64,000 bases of DNA, taken from positions 310,001 through 374,000 of the forward strand of contig JAGEMR010000006.1 of assembly GCA_021030915.1 (NCBI GenBank), in the 5' to 3' direction. Position 1 is the first letter of the stretch. Each line of letters starts with the position of its first letter. Made by a program: the position numbers and the translations under genes. A model generated the notes under the pieces. The model was not told the DNA's origin, did not search any database, and saw only the letters and a program-made list of their open reading frames with translations. The stretch comes from Astrothelium macrocarpum (Eukaryota; Ascomycota; Dothideomycetes; Trypetheliales; Trypetheliaceae). Below are positions 1 through 11,337 of the stretch, piece after piece.

Positions 1-1
1 C

Positions 2-634
2 AGCGACTTTGCCAAAGACAGTAGCTTCAAACATTTCCTTCGCAAGCACGGTGGTTCCATCGGTCAGCATGTTACAGACAAATCACACATCCTCTGCATT
101 GGTAATGGAGAAATTAGGAAATCGGTTAGCCTCCTTCTTGCCGTTGCATATGGGAAACACATTGTTACAGACAGGTGGGCGTCCAAGAGCCTCAAAGCGG
201 GTCATTTGCTCGATCCTGCGGCATTCCTGCCCGTGGACGCCTCAAGAGAGAAGGAGTGGAATTTCAAAATCTCAGAAATTAGCGAGCGACCACGTGATGA
301 TCTGTTTACTGACAAGACCGTCTACTTTACTCCGACCCTTAAGAAGGAATACGGCCCTTCTGGTTTCAAAGAGATTGAGGAAATCATCCGGGTTTGCGGA
401 GCAAGCAATGTCATTAGCAGAGCGGCAAAGGATTTGCCCAAAGACCCAAGCCTCATTATCCTTGTCTCAAGCTCGAAAGATGCCGACGCCTCTCTCTTAC
501 AACAGGAAGGCCGTCAATGCTTCAACAAAGATATTCTATCCATGAGCATTCTGAGAGGCTTGCTAGACTTGGAAAGCGAGGAATTTCGCATCAAACTGGG
601 TAGCAAAGATCAAGGTAAAGGTCGGAAGAAATAG
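2..634 (+). CDS. Double-BRCT protein, C-terminal part (5' end outside window)
   Basis: The frame is open from base 2 to TAG at 632-634, giving the last 210 residues of a protein that starts before the window. Residues 1-75 look like a BRCT repeat: 'HILCIGNGEIRKS', then 'AVAYGKHIVTDRW' with the conserved helix-3 Trp, then 'LLDPAAFLP'. The rest looks like a second BRCT repeat: 'LFTDKTVYFTP', a Gly-Ala turn ('CGASNVISRA'), a hydrophobic strand 'SLIILVSS' and a closing helix 'DILSMSILRGLLDL'. Tandem C-terminal BRCT domains usually bind phosphopeptides in DNA-damage signalling, so a nuclear role is likely by family. The tail is basic and lysine-rich. The N-terminal architecture cannot be seen, so I do not name the gene. 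An ATG-less in-frame start at 206 is only an internal point of this frame. Confidence 0.75.
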   Translation, partial: SDFAKDSSFKHFLRKHGGSIGQHVTDKSHILCIGNGEIRKSVSLLLAVAYGKHIVTDRWASKSLKAGHLLDPAAFLPVDASREKEWNFKISEISERPRDDLFTDKTVYFTPTLKKEYGPSGFKEIEEIIRVCGASNVISRAAKDLPKDPSLIILVSSSKDADASLLQQEGRQCFNKDILSMSILRGLLDLESEEFRIKLGSKDQGKGRKK

Positions 635-1465
635 ACTGTCAACCGATAAAGTCCGTCATTCTCTGCTCACAGTCATCTCAAGCTGCGTGCAAAAGTCTCA
701 TACACCGAGTATTTCGCTCGGTTGCTTCAGTGTGCTCTTTTTCGAAAGAATTGACTCAACATATTTGCATGAATCATGGTATCATGGGAAATGATATACG
801 GCCATGTTGCTCACTAGAAAGTGCTTCGAATGAGCTGCATCATTATGACGGTATGATACAGCATGGCTTTGAGGTGATGGGATGGCGCAAATTTAGTTTT
901 AACAGGGCGCCATGGCATGAATTACATAGTGAACGCTTCATATTAGACTAGTTTAATAGATTTCGAGAGTAATCATAGTAATTCAATCATGGTGATAGGC
1001 TTATGGCTAGCGGAGGGCAGACATCCACTGTAGACACTAAGACATGAGACCAAGAAGACGGCATACATTGTTTTCTTCGGCGCAAGCCCTATGCCCAGTC
1101 GAGAATCACTTCTTTAGGCATGTTCTATGCTGTGTTACTGGTTTTGTTGGCATAGGGGGAAATCTCGTGTATCGTTCCGTGTTTCAAGGTTTCCCAATCT
1201 TGCTCTACCAAGCTGTCTACTCCATCACCCATCACCGACCTCATCAAAAGGCTACCGGAGCATGGGCGAGGTCTGGACCGAAGAAGTTTGCCACGGAAAC
1301 GAAAAAAGAAAAGTCTAGACAAAACCCGTGCTCAATACTGCAGCCAAGGATTTTGTCCGGTGGTTACGTCAAACGCGGCTCCCGGCTCGTCTCCGTATTC
1401 GACTCTCAATTTCCCAGCATCAGCTCCGTCTTCACGCCTTATTCTACCCTCCTAAACCGTCGAGC
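635..1465. other. Intergenic: BRCT gene 3' flank and SLA1 5' flank
   Basis: No convincing gene. The short open frames at 730-951 and 1044-1640 have no recognisable domains, and the second overlaps SLA1 exon 1 in another frame. The stretch from about 1200 is pyrimidine-rich and probably holds the SLA1 promoter and leader. Confidence 0.5.
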
Positions 1466-4400
1466 ATGGGCTTTGTGGGAATCTATCGAGCAGTATACGA
1501 TTACGCGCCGCAGGGCGAGAATGAGCTTGCTATTCAAGAGGGAGATTTCCTCTTCGTTCTTGAAAAGAGTACCGAAGATGACTGGTGGAGAGCGAAGAAG
1601 AAGGCTGCCTCCGAAGATGAGGAGGAGCCCGAAGGCTTGATTCCAAGCAATTACATTGAGGAGGTAGGCAATCATTTTTCTACTCTGGAATTTTCTAATC
1701 CAATTAACTAATCATCCCTCCGGATAGGCAAAACCGACATTAAATGCCAAAGCTCTCTACGACTACACTCGCCAGACTGACGAGGAGCTTTCCTTCATTC
1801 AAGACGCGTTATTGGAAGTGTACGATACAGCAGATCCGGATTGGACTTTGGTGGGCTTGGATGGAGAGTATGGCTTCGTCCCAGCCAACTACATAGAGGC
1901 TGCTGCAGAGCCCTCTCCAGCACTACCATCGAGACCTCGACCTATGCAGCCTGAGCCTGAACCGGAATTGGAAGAAGAGCCCGAACAAACTCCTCGGCAA
2001 CCACCAACTCCAGTGTCACCCTCAAGTCCGCCTGCAAATCCAGCTGCTGCTTTGGCTGGTATCATAGCACACAAGACTGGACAGTCCTCGTCTGAAACCA
2101 CAAGCAGAGCCGCACCAGTGCCAGCGCAGATACACGTGCCCAAACGACAGCAGTACACGCCCGAGGAATCCGACGAAGAAGCTCCACCTCCCAACTTACC
2201 GCAGAGACGTGCCTCCGAACAATTATCTCCACAACCAAATCAATATGCTGCATCTCCCCGATCGCCCGAACCGCCCGGTATACTACCTTCTCCTCCCTAC
2301 AATCGTGCAATGTCTCAGGGGTTCGAAGAGAATGGCTCTTCCGTTTCCCCTGGCGGCTACCATTTATACAATATTCATGAAAGCGTCTCTCACATGGGCA
2401 AAAACAAGAAGATGCCGATGACTTTGGGAATAAATGTCGCAAGGGGAGTAATAATGATTGCGCCGGAAAAGTCACGAGACGGACCACAAAAAGAGTGGAC
2501 TGCAGAAAAGTTGACGCATTATTCCATCGAGGGTAAACACGTATTCGTTGAGCTTGTGAGACCAAGTAAAAGCATTGATTTTCATGCTGGCGCCAAAGAT
2601 ACTGCACAAGAAATTGTTTCTGCGTTGGGTGAATTGGCAGGGGCAGCACGTGCTGGAGGATTACGTGAGGTAATCGCTGCTGGATCTGGATCTGCTAACG
2701 TACAAAAGAAAGGTCACATGCTCTACGAGTTTATGGCCCAGGGAGATGATGAAGTCACTGTTGCTGTAGGCGACGAAGTCATCGTTATTGATGACTTGAA
2801 AAGTGACGACTGGTGGATGGTTCGACGATTAAAGAATGGAAAAGAGGGAGTCGTTCCAAGTAGCTACGTCGAAGTAACCGAGACAATTCCGCAGACACCC
2901 ACGAGTATGAGCGGATTCAACGCAGGACGGTCGACGGTGGAACAGAATCGGCTTGAAGAGGAGAGGTTGACACGGCAGGCGTCGAAAGCCCAGCGTAGGA
3001 GAGATAGCGAGTTACAGGGTACAGAGGTAGGCCCTGGCTTGCAGTTACCTGAGCGTGGTAGTAGTTTGATTTCAAGGGATATTGACGCAAGGCGCTCTTC
3101 ACAGAGAAGCAAGCGCGAAAGCCGAGCAGATACGCGATCTTCATCTTCATCAAAACCGAGTGAGTATGACTGGAGAGCGAAACCAAATTATCCTAATCAC
3201 TCTTCAGAACCCGACGCCACCAAAGTGCGAACGTGGACGGATCGATCGGGATCCTTCAAAGTCGAAGCCGAGTTTATTGGTCTAAAAGAGGGAAAAATAC
3301 ATCTTCACAAAGTGAATGGGGTCAAGATTGCTGTGCCTGTTTCCAAAATGTCCATTGAAGACTTGGAATTCGTAGAAAAGATGACGGGTGTATCACTTGA
3401 CGAAGACAAACCGCTATCGGATATTAAGCGCAAAGGTACCCAACGTGGAAAAGCAGACTCATCCAAGCCTCGAGCCGGTGCCACCGTAGAGCAGCCAAAG
3501 AAGCCGGAATATGATTGGTTTGATTTCTTCCTTCAATGTGGCGTCAACCCTCAGATCTGCGAGCGATATGCTCAATCATTCTCAAAGGATCAAATGGGAG
3601 AAGAAAACTTAATCGATATTGAGCCTCCTCTCCTCCGGACTCTGGGACTGAAAGAGGGCGACATCTTGCGCGTGATGAAATTCCTGGACGTCAAATATGG
3701 CCGTACCGCAGCTCGAGAAAAGCGAAATGTTAGTTTTGGAGGCGCTTCTGTTATTGGAGATGGGGAAGGAGATGGTGAAGCAGCCAACGGAGGTTTGTTC
3801 TCTGGACCGGGTGGTGCCTTGAGAAATAACACACGAAAAGGGCGACCTGCGCCTGCTGTCCAAACAAATGATGTTGTTGACCCGAAAGTTTTTGAGCAAA
3901 AGACTGATGGTGCTGTGAAAAGACCTCCGACAGAAGGGATTTCAACACCATTGACATCTGCACCTGATCGTCAGCCTACCAACGGATTTGACGATAATGC
4001 ATGGGAAGTAAAGCCGTCTAAACAGGAGCCTGCTCCTGTTCCTGATCCCATTCCGCCAGCTGCTCCTCCTGTACCATCGGCTGAGCCAACTCCAGCTCCG
4101 GCACAAACTACCACAGCACCACCAGCACCTCCGACAGGGTCAATGGCCGAGCTTTCGCTACTTTCTCAACCTTTACAACCAACACCGACTCCTCAGCCCC
4201 CCCCTCAGCAACAGCCTGCTCCGACCCCAGCCCCGGCTCCTGCCCCTCAACCACAGCAGCCTCAACAGCAGAACAATGTTCAACCAGGCGCAGATCCGTC
4301 ATTTTTCGATCGTCTTGGTCGAACTCCATCTGGGCAGCTTCAACAGTTGCCTCCCCCGCAACAGCAGCAACCCCAGGGCTTCGTTCCTCAACCTACTGGG

Positions 4401-5359
4401 TACGGCCTACAGCAACCACTACAACAGCAGCAAACAGGTCCACCTCGACAAAGACCTCCACCACCGCAGCAAACGCAAAGTCAGGGTGGACTCATTGCCC
4501 CGCCTCCACCACGGGCCTCATCCGCACCACAAAACTTCCAGCAACAAAGTGCATTCGGTCCTCCTCCCCTCCAGCCGCAACTCACCGGCTACCAACAACC
4601 ACCCAACCATTTCCAAACCCATGCCCCGCCTGGCCAAAGCCTTCAGGAAATCAACCAGCAACGCCTTCAAGCCGCCCAGCAATCCCAATTCTCCATCCAG
4701 GCTCAACCCACAGGCTTCAACCCGCTCCTCCCCCAACCCACCGGCTACAATCAATTCTCCTCTCCTCCCCCGCTCCAACCCCAAGCCACCAGCTTCCCCC
4801 CTCCCCCCTCCTTCCCCCAGCAACAACAACAGCAACAACCCCCATTCCTCAACGGCACCAACCCCAACCCCTCCCCCTTCGCCGACCCCCCCCGCTCAGC
4901 CTTCCAACCCCAACCCACCGGCTTCCCCCCACAGCCTCAGGGGCCGCAACCTCTCAACTCGCTCCTCCCACCAGCACTGCAACCGCAACCCACGGGGTTC
5001 CAGCCCCAGAGCTTCGCAGGCCAGCAGATCCAGGCGCAAAACACGGGCTTCGCGCCCAACGGCTTCGGTGGCGGTGGACAGCAGCAGCAGCAGCAGCCGC
5101 CACCGCCGCCCCCCCCGGTGCCGTCCCTGCCGATGCTGCAGCCGTTGCAGCCGCAGAAGACCGGACCCGCGCCGCCGGTCAGGTTCGGGGTGCAGGGCCC
5201 GCCGAAGCTGGTGCCGCAGGGGACGGGGAGGAGGGCGAATTTGAGTCAGGCTAGTAAGTGTTTTGTCCCCGTCTCCCATTTCATTTTTTTGGTTGCGAAG
5301 TTGAGGTGGTGGCTAATTTGGTTTTGTGTGCAGCGCCGCAGAATCCGTTTGGGTTTTGA
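1466..5359 (+). CDS. SLA1: Actin cytoskeleton-regulatory endocytic adaptor SLA1
   Basis: Three exons: 1466-1663, 1728-5253 and 5334-5359, giving 1249 residues (yeast Sla1 is about 1240). Order of domains: SH3-1 (about 1-66), SH3-2 (about 70-125), SH3-3 (about 395-450, with 'DDWWMVRR'), the SHD1 domain (about 565-640, 'VRTWTDRSGSFKVEAEFIG') that binds NPFxD sorting signals, a SAM-like SHD2 (about 660-730, 'YDWFDFFLQCGV'), then a long Pro/Gln-rich tail (about 820-1240) with many L-x-x-Q-x-T-G motifs. The last intron restores the ending 'TPQNPFGF'; an unspliced reading would end in unrelated residues. Sla1 links clathrin, cargo, Las17/WASP and Pan1/End3 at cortical actin patches. ATG 1466 is the first ATG in frame with SH3-1, and there is a branch-like 'ctaat' before the first acceptor. 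The 3' end of exon 2 is markedly GC-rich. Confidence 0.95.
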
Positions 5360-6080
5360 TCTGTCTTTTTTTGGCGGGTAGAGCGGAAGGGATGGTGTGG
5401 AGAGACTACGTGGGATGGGAAGGAACGGGAAGAGGATGGAGCAGAGACAAGTTACCGTGTGCAGCGCTCGTCAGGTCTATCGCTATGCTATTCGATTGCT
5501 TCTATAGTCTCGTTTGTATGAACTCAAGCGTTTGTATTGTATATAATCATCGTCTAGGGGGCGTTCATGATCATCGCCATCGTCATCTTTTCTGCGCGCT
5601 CTGCCATTTTTGCCCGCTGTGTATCTCCTTTCTCCCTTTCTCATCAGAGCATTGATTCGTTTGGATAGTGCAGCGTATTTCTACCTAATTTGACATTGAA
5701 AATACAAGACTACTTCGTACACATCAGAGCCGAGCAACAAAGGAGAAAAGAAATATCGCGTGCTTGCGTGTGTTGCGTGTCGACATCAAAGATTCATCGC
5801 GCATCATAACATGCGGACATCAGAACTCCTCGTGCTTCATCCGTGTCGTGCGTTATCGAGCCATGACGCAAAAACAAAAGAAACAGACCAGGTATCCCAT
5901 TCGCAGACGAGACCATAAACACCCCATCTCCACCCATAGCAAACAAAAGCCTTCCGAGATAGCCGTGCGTCAATACCACAGGCATCAAATCATGTGTACC
6001 ACCCAATGTACCTCAAACCAACCTCCCAACAAAAGAGATTCCAACACCGCTTCTCCCACCCCATCCCCACCCCCTTCCCT
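5360..6080. other. Convergent 3' flanks of SLA1 and the NTF2-like gene
   Basis: Tail-to-tail interval of about 720 bp. I see no gene; open frames here are short and without domain features. It must contain the 3'UTRs and polyadenylation signals of both neighbours. Confidence 0.5.
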
Positions 6081-7934
6081 CTAGAAATCCCAGAAACTCT
6101 TCTCTCCCCCCGCCGCACCCGTCTTCTTCCCCACGCCCCCCCTCGCCCGCCGATCAATCGGCGCCACAACATCCTCCTCATCGCCAAAATCCCAGCTGCG
6201 CTCCGTCTGCTTCGCCACCTTGGCCCCAGCAGCAGCGCCCTTGGCGCCCACCCGCACATTCTCCTTCCCCGCGTCTACCGCCGCCTGCTGCTGCGGCTGC
6301 TGCTGCGCGGGCGGCGTCGCCTCGGGACTCGCGTCGTACAGCGTCCAGTGGCTCTGCATCTGGCTGGGCAGCGTCTTCTTCTGCTGCTGCGGCGGTGGCG
6401 ACTGCAGTTGCTGTTGTTGCGAGGGGGCCGGCGCGCTGGCTGTGTTGTTGGAGGTGTTCGGAGATGCGTCGGTCATGTCCCAGTGCGGAGCAAAGTCCTT
6501 GCGGCGGTGGCCTGCGTTGATGTAGTTGCTCTTTGTCTCGGCGAGAGGCGCGGCGGCTGTCCCGTTGGTCTTTGGGCGGGCGTCAGCGGTGTTGTTGGCA
6601 TCTTCATCGTCGCCGGTGACGTGGTTTTCGTAGAGACCGAGGCCCTTGTTAAGAGCGTTGGATTTGATCTGGGGTTTCTGTGCCTGGGGCGTGCTCTCGT
6701 CGGCGAACTCGAAGTGGGCTTTGGAATCGGGACGAGGCTGGTGCACTATGGGACGTTTTGGAGGGGATGAGGCAGCGGCGTCTTCGGCCTCGTCGTCACT
6801 CCAACCAAAATGGCGCTCGTCGTTAGGGCGAATGTGCGCGCTGGGCTTGGAAGGGGTGACAAAGTCGTCAAAGTCCCATTGGCTGACGTGCGTGCTCTTC
6901 GGACGCTCTTTGCGGTCATTGGTAGCTTCTTCGCCGTCGCCAAATTCAAAATGGTTATATTTGCGTGCATCTGTCTTGATGCGCTCGGGCGACTTCATGC
7001 TTGATAGTGAATCAGGCTCGTCATTTTCGTCGAAGAGTCGGTTCCGATTGTAGTGTTTGCCAGCTCCGCTTTTGATAGGGATGGCGCTACGCTTGCTGGG
7101 TGAAGCGCTACGTTCGCGTGAGGCGGCCTCAGGAGTTGGCGTTGAAACATCTTGTCCACCATTGAAGAGCTCGGAATAATCGCGAGGTGGGGGTTTGGCA
7201 GACATGCGACGAGCGACGTTAGGAGACTCAACATTGGGCTTGGGAGCTTCTTGGTTGACATCACGGGGTTCAAAGAGGGAGAGGGTTGCATGTGGATCGT
7301 TCATGGCATTGCTATTGGATTTTGCGCGGTTGGTGATTGTAACGCGCTCAGGATCATTGTTAGAAGCAGATGACGTCTCGCGCGCTTCATACGGTGAATT
7401 GTGAAGTTTCGCAAGGTTTGAAATCAGGCGGACTTGATCTTTGCCGTCGCGTATGGGCCAGTTGCGGCCTCGAGAGCCAATAACATCAAGTTGTTTGAGC
7501 AGCGAGCCTTGGTCCCAGTATAGACGGATTTGTTGAATCTTGTGGTTGGCATCAAAATGGACAATGTGAATCTGGAGAAGGAATTGTTAGCAAAAGGTTA
7601 TGAGGTTGGGCTGAAAAGCGCATACCAGTGGGAAGGTGACGACGCGATCAGCCAAAAAGTTATCGTCAAGTCCTGGTAAATAGGCACCACCACCAGCCAG
7701 GAATTCGAGGGTGACCTCGGTGTCATAGCAAGCACCGGCTTGACCTTCAACGGAGCTTAGGACTTTCTCCCTCTTTGTTCTCAATAGCTTTTCTTGAGTG
7801 GCCAAGTGCTTGAGAATGGCATTCGGTTCATTGAGAGTGGTCAGCGTAGGAAGGTAGGTCAGAGAAGCCTGGTCAGCCAACGCGTCGAGGGTTGGATTCG
7901 AGCGAAAGGACATATAAGTGTCGCGGAGCGACAT
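6081..7934 (-). CDS. NTF2-like domain protein with eight aromatic/acidic repeat motifs
   Basis: Two exons on the minus strand (7934-7626 and 7571-6081; intron GTATGC...CTCCAG), giving 599 residues. The N-terminal ~170 residues have the look of an NTF2/SnoaL-like cone fold: the helical 'MSLRDTYMSFRSNPT' opening, 'ALADQASLTYLPTL', and a strand 'IHIVHFDANHKIQQIRLYWDQ'. The intron joins '...VVTFPL' to 'IHIVHF' in phase 0. The C-terminal 400 residues are low-complexity and acidic/Ser-Pro-rich. In them a motif [HQS]-[FW]-[DEGT]-[FWML]-x-D recurs: HFEFGD (~310), QWDFDD (~334), HFGWSD (~357), HFEFAD (~389), HWDMTD (~466), HWTLYD (~511), SWDFGD (~562), and the protein ends in FWDF. The segment 'LNKGLGLYENHVTGD' (~410-425) looks like a conserved island. 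The function is unknown to me. The repeats suggest a multivalent docking tail. The 3' part of the gene is GC-rich and codes Gln/Ala tracts. Confidence 0.85.
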
Positions 7935-9152
7935 GTTGGGCAGCTAGCACACCGCTTGGAGTCAGAATAAGAGTGGGGTCGAGTAGTGGATGGAGCGATA
8001 AAGTTAATTGCAAAGTCTACGGTGGTGGAAGGACGGCAGGAGAGTCGAGTGTTTTGCTCGCGCTGTTGTTTACGCTGTATCCTTGTTTACCCCCGGTCCC
8101 CCGCGGTCATAGTAAGGTACTTTTGGGAAGAAATGCCGCTACAATGTGCCAATCCTCTTTTCTCCAAGTGCCAACAAGCTACTCTATCCCACCAATTTCC
8201 GGGTTGCATCACGGCCCACGTTTCATGTCAGCATAGCCTTGTCCACGCGACCATGTGCCCCTGACGTCGGCCTTGGCGTCTTATCCATGGTTCCGCTTTT
8301 AGTAGTCGACCGCTTGGTCGAGTCGCATATGAAACAGCGCTTTTCGAGCGCTAGAAGCACGAGTAGACTTGGTCTGGATCATCTTCAATACATCTAGATC
8401 ATTCTTTGCGATTTCATGAGAAGTGAGAGCCTTTCAATCTTCCTTGTCTCTCAAAGAATATACAGTATCAACCCATCAAATTCCATTGCATGTTTAGCTC
8501 CCTCCACATCCAGTCGTTCAATTCTTGCCTACGATGCCTGTAGCTCATAGCATCTGTGCAAGCACTACCTAATGCTTCGGTGGTCAAGTACCTTGGAAAT
8601 GAAGAAACAGCAGAAATGGACGATGGCGTTGTATCAAGGGGGAAAAGCGCCGAGTTAAAGGGGAAACCCGTCGTATGAATCTTCAGAGTAGGATCAGAGG
8701 AGGTTATCTAGAAGCAAAGCTGCGGCTAGAGGAGTCAGGCGGCCAAAGGAAATTAGAAAGACGCATTCAGTAGTAGTCCCTGAGGACACATTGGAAAAAT
8801 CCAATGCAGTCTATGGTAAATCTAGATGCCCGGGAGAGTGTGGGCATCTTAAGTTGGTAGGATGACAATACTGAAAGCCTTCGGACATGATGAATGTGAA
8901 TTGATATTGACATTGGCATTTTGGAAATCATTCATGAAAACGTGCCTCGTAGCACTGTTTGAAAGTCGTCCTATTGAATGCAGGTACAATGTATAAAATA
9001 GTCTCCTTGCGGTAGCCTTTCCCAATGAGGAATTAAATGCAAGTCATAATATTGAAACCCCGAATGACGCAAAGATCATCCGTGAGACCACCTGTGCAGG
9101 CTACCTAAAGACATCTTGTGATACTTTACAACCATAACGCATACCGTACAGA
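7935..9152. other. Intergenic between divergent NTF2-like and DUF423 genes
   Basis: About 1.2 kb. The ORFs at 7892-8397 are overlapping frames with no domain features. From about 8400 to 9100 the sequence is AT-richer and closed by stops in all frames. I see nothing specific beyond the presumed promoters of both flanking genes. Confidence 0.45.
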
Positions 9153-9602
9153 ATGCCTCCTCTTTTCTGGACGATTGGCTGCCTATATGGAGCCAGCGCC
9201 GTGACATTTGGAGCGTTTGGTGCTCATGGATTGAAAAAGCGCATCGCAGATCCAGCTCGAATCACCAACTGGTCAACGGCAGCTCATTATCAGGTATATA
9301 TGTCGATTTAGCTCGAATACGCGTGTGTTCTTGTGAAATCAGGATGCTGATGTCTATCGTACTAGCTTCTCCATTCCGGTGTGCTTTTACTCGCCAACAT
9401 AGCCGCTCCTCAGAACAAGCTCGCAGCCACTCTCTTCACCGCCGGTATGACAATGTTCAGCGGGAGCATATACTTGCTTGTGCTCGATCCTCAAATATTT
9501 AAATTTATGGGACCAGTAACGCCGCTGGGAGGCTTGTGTCTCATAGGAGGCTGGGTCGCGTTGGCGTTTGGCAAGAGGATTCCTGTTAGCAAGTGGACGT
9601 AA
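9153..9602 (+). CDS. DUF423/TMEM256-family small membrane protein
   Basis: Two exons (9153-9293 and 9366-9602; intron GTATAT...TACTAG), giving 125 residues, the usual size for this family. Exon 1 encodes 'GCLYGASAVTFGAFGAHGLKK', the conserved N-terminal helix with the GAFGAHGL signature, followed by 'WSTAAHYQ'. Exon 2 continues 'LLHSGVLLLAN', then 'ATLFTAGMTMFSGSIYLLVL' and 'TPLGGLCLIGGWVALAF'. That gives four hydrophobic helices joined in the order seen in DUF423 proteins. It is a predicted integral membrane protein, and no biochemical role is established for the family. The start is well fixed because the family's first helix begins directly at this ATG. Confidence 0.9.
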
Positions 9603-9757
9603 GAGATGATAAACACTGTAGAATGATATGGATTTTCTCGGTCATTTTGTCTGCAGTACAAGGTGTTTCGGACGTCGGCGGTCTCTCTACTCTCATGGCT
9701 TCTAAAGATCTCAAGCACGACCAAGCATTAAAGCAGCGCAAGCTCCATTATTCCAAT

Positions 9758-10484
9758 CTATGGGTTCAACGTATGTCCAGTCTTCTGCACAGCCTTCTTC
9801 CAGCTTTCCGTCTCTTCGCAATTCTTGATCCACTCCTCTATCTTCGGCCATTTCTTTCCCTGGGTTCCCAGTCCCCTCTCTAGGATAAATTGCGCACTAA
9901 AAATCATCATACAATCTGCAGCGGTAACGTGATCTCCTACCAAGAATTTTCCTTGTCTCTTTTGTAGCTCGCTTTCGAGCCAATTAAGGTCGTTGATGAC
10001 GTTCTTTGACATGCCTCGTTCCATAGCTTCAAGACCGCCATTTTCTTTGACCTGTTGTGGTGCGGACCACCGCACGTAGAGAATCGCGAGACCGTGCAAC
10101 ATAAAAGTGGCTTCAGCAGCATGAACCCACTGTAAAACTTGGGTGCGAGTTGCCAGGTCTTTGGGGATAAGGCGGCTGCTACTGTCGTATTTTTCACACA
10201 GATATCTGATGTACATTCAGTTTATGCATTGCCTTGATTTTTCATGATCCTTCGTACTCTGAAATTGTTCCGCTCTCACTAATGACTATACCGTCATCCA
10301 CAAGTGTGGGAGATTTGCCAAGAGGATTGCCGGCCTTAATAATGGTTTCCTTGAACGCTGGAGGCGCAACACGATTCTCTCGGTTCGAAAACTCGCATTT
10401 GTAGTCAAGCTTCAACTCCTCCAGCAACCATGCCGTACGAATGGCGCGGGACGATTGCAGGAAATAAAGAGTGATGTTGGGCAT
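9758..10484 (-). CDS. Glutathione S-transferase (GTT1-like)
   Basis: Two exons on the minus strand (10484-10258 and 10205-9758; intron GTACGA...CATCAG), giving 224 residues. The N-terminal thioredoxin-like GST domain reads 'ITLYFLQSSRAIRTAWLLEEL', then the cis-Pro loop 'NPLGKSPTLVDDG' and the glutathione-binding 'ISESGTISEYL', the last of which is completed across the intron. The C-terminal helical domain carries 'YLCEKYDSSSRLIP' and the N-capping-type segment 'FLVGDHVTAADCMMIF'. Family members conjugate glutathione to electrophiles and act in oxidative and xenobiotic stress. The open frame extends upstream to a non-ATG codon at 10610, but the first ATG (10484) starts right at beta-strand 1 and is preferred. 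It converges on the DUF423 gene, with about 155 bp between the stops. Confidence 0.92.
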
Positions 10485-11337
10485 GTTGGAATAGAAGTTT
10501 CTTATCACAGGTCGAAGCTGAGGTTTTTGAGTATACCGAAACGGGGAGAAAAGTAAATATATGGAAGTCGAAAAAATAAAATCAATAGTCAATCGTGCTC
10601 GAGTATACAAAACACCTTCACTCGTACATCTGCAATTGAGTCATAGTGAAGCATAAAAATTCTACAATTCCTTCAGAGTCTATTTCAACTCAGTTGCACC
10701 AGCATTTGGGCCAGCTGTGAAGTCATAAGTTAATGTTGCCCCACGTCACGGCGGGGATAGCACACGCCCTACGATTTAAGGGAGGCTTTTTGGAATGGTT
10801 CAGAAAAGGAGTGGAGTATTGACGTTCATTCGAGGATCCACTGCCGGATTCGGTTGCGCACATCTCCGTGCTGCAGCATGCGCCTCGCAGAGCCGATCAT
10901 TAGTCATTGACGTTGCACTTCTTACCGATGATCATCTGTCGCTGTCCATCTTACTGAACACGTCTTTGGCCTGGGCTTTCTTAGACTGGCGGACGTTACC
11001 CTACAGCTAAACCCACAAGAGCTTGTCAAATTGGCTGACCAGGCCCAGCAACAATACATGGCTGGCCTGATTTGAGAAGTGGAACATGCAGGTCGGAAGA
11101 AAATAAAATCATATCATAAAGTAACCCCACACCTACACAAAGCTCATATAATATGTAATACAAAGGAGAGTTTGCAATAATGAACCCATGATGTAACGAC
11201 GCCATCAAGCAGGACCAGTATTGAACGTATCAGGAGACAAAATTAAAGCCCAGCCAGCCCTTTTCCCACCCTCCTCTGCTGTTCCATTCTGCCACGTCGT
11301 CAAATTCTAGTCGTTTCACTCGCTCGGTGCAAACCCG
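10485..11337. other. Intergenic between GST promoter and CYSTM gene 3' end
   Basis: About 850 bp. An open frame at 10795-11010 shows no domain and no homologous look; I do not call it. The part next to 10484 is the GST leader and promoter. Confidence 0.4.

Noticed and set aside
1044..1640. 198-codon plus-strand open frame at the SLA1 start
   Set aside because: Overlaps SLA1 exon 1 in another frame, no domain, basic random composition.
4276..5244. 322-codon plus-strand open frame inside SLA1
   Set aside because: Shifted frame of the Pro/Gln-rich SLA1 tail; low-complexity Ser/Pro/Asn/Arg content with no domain.
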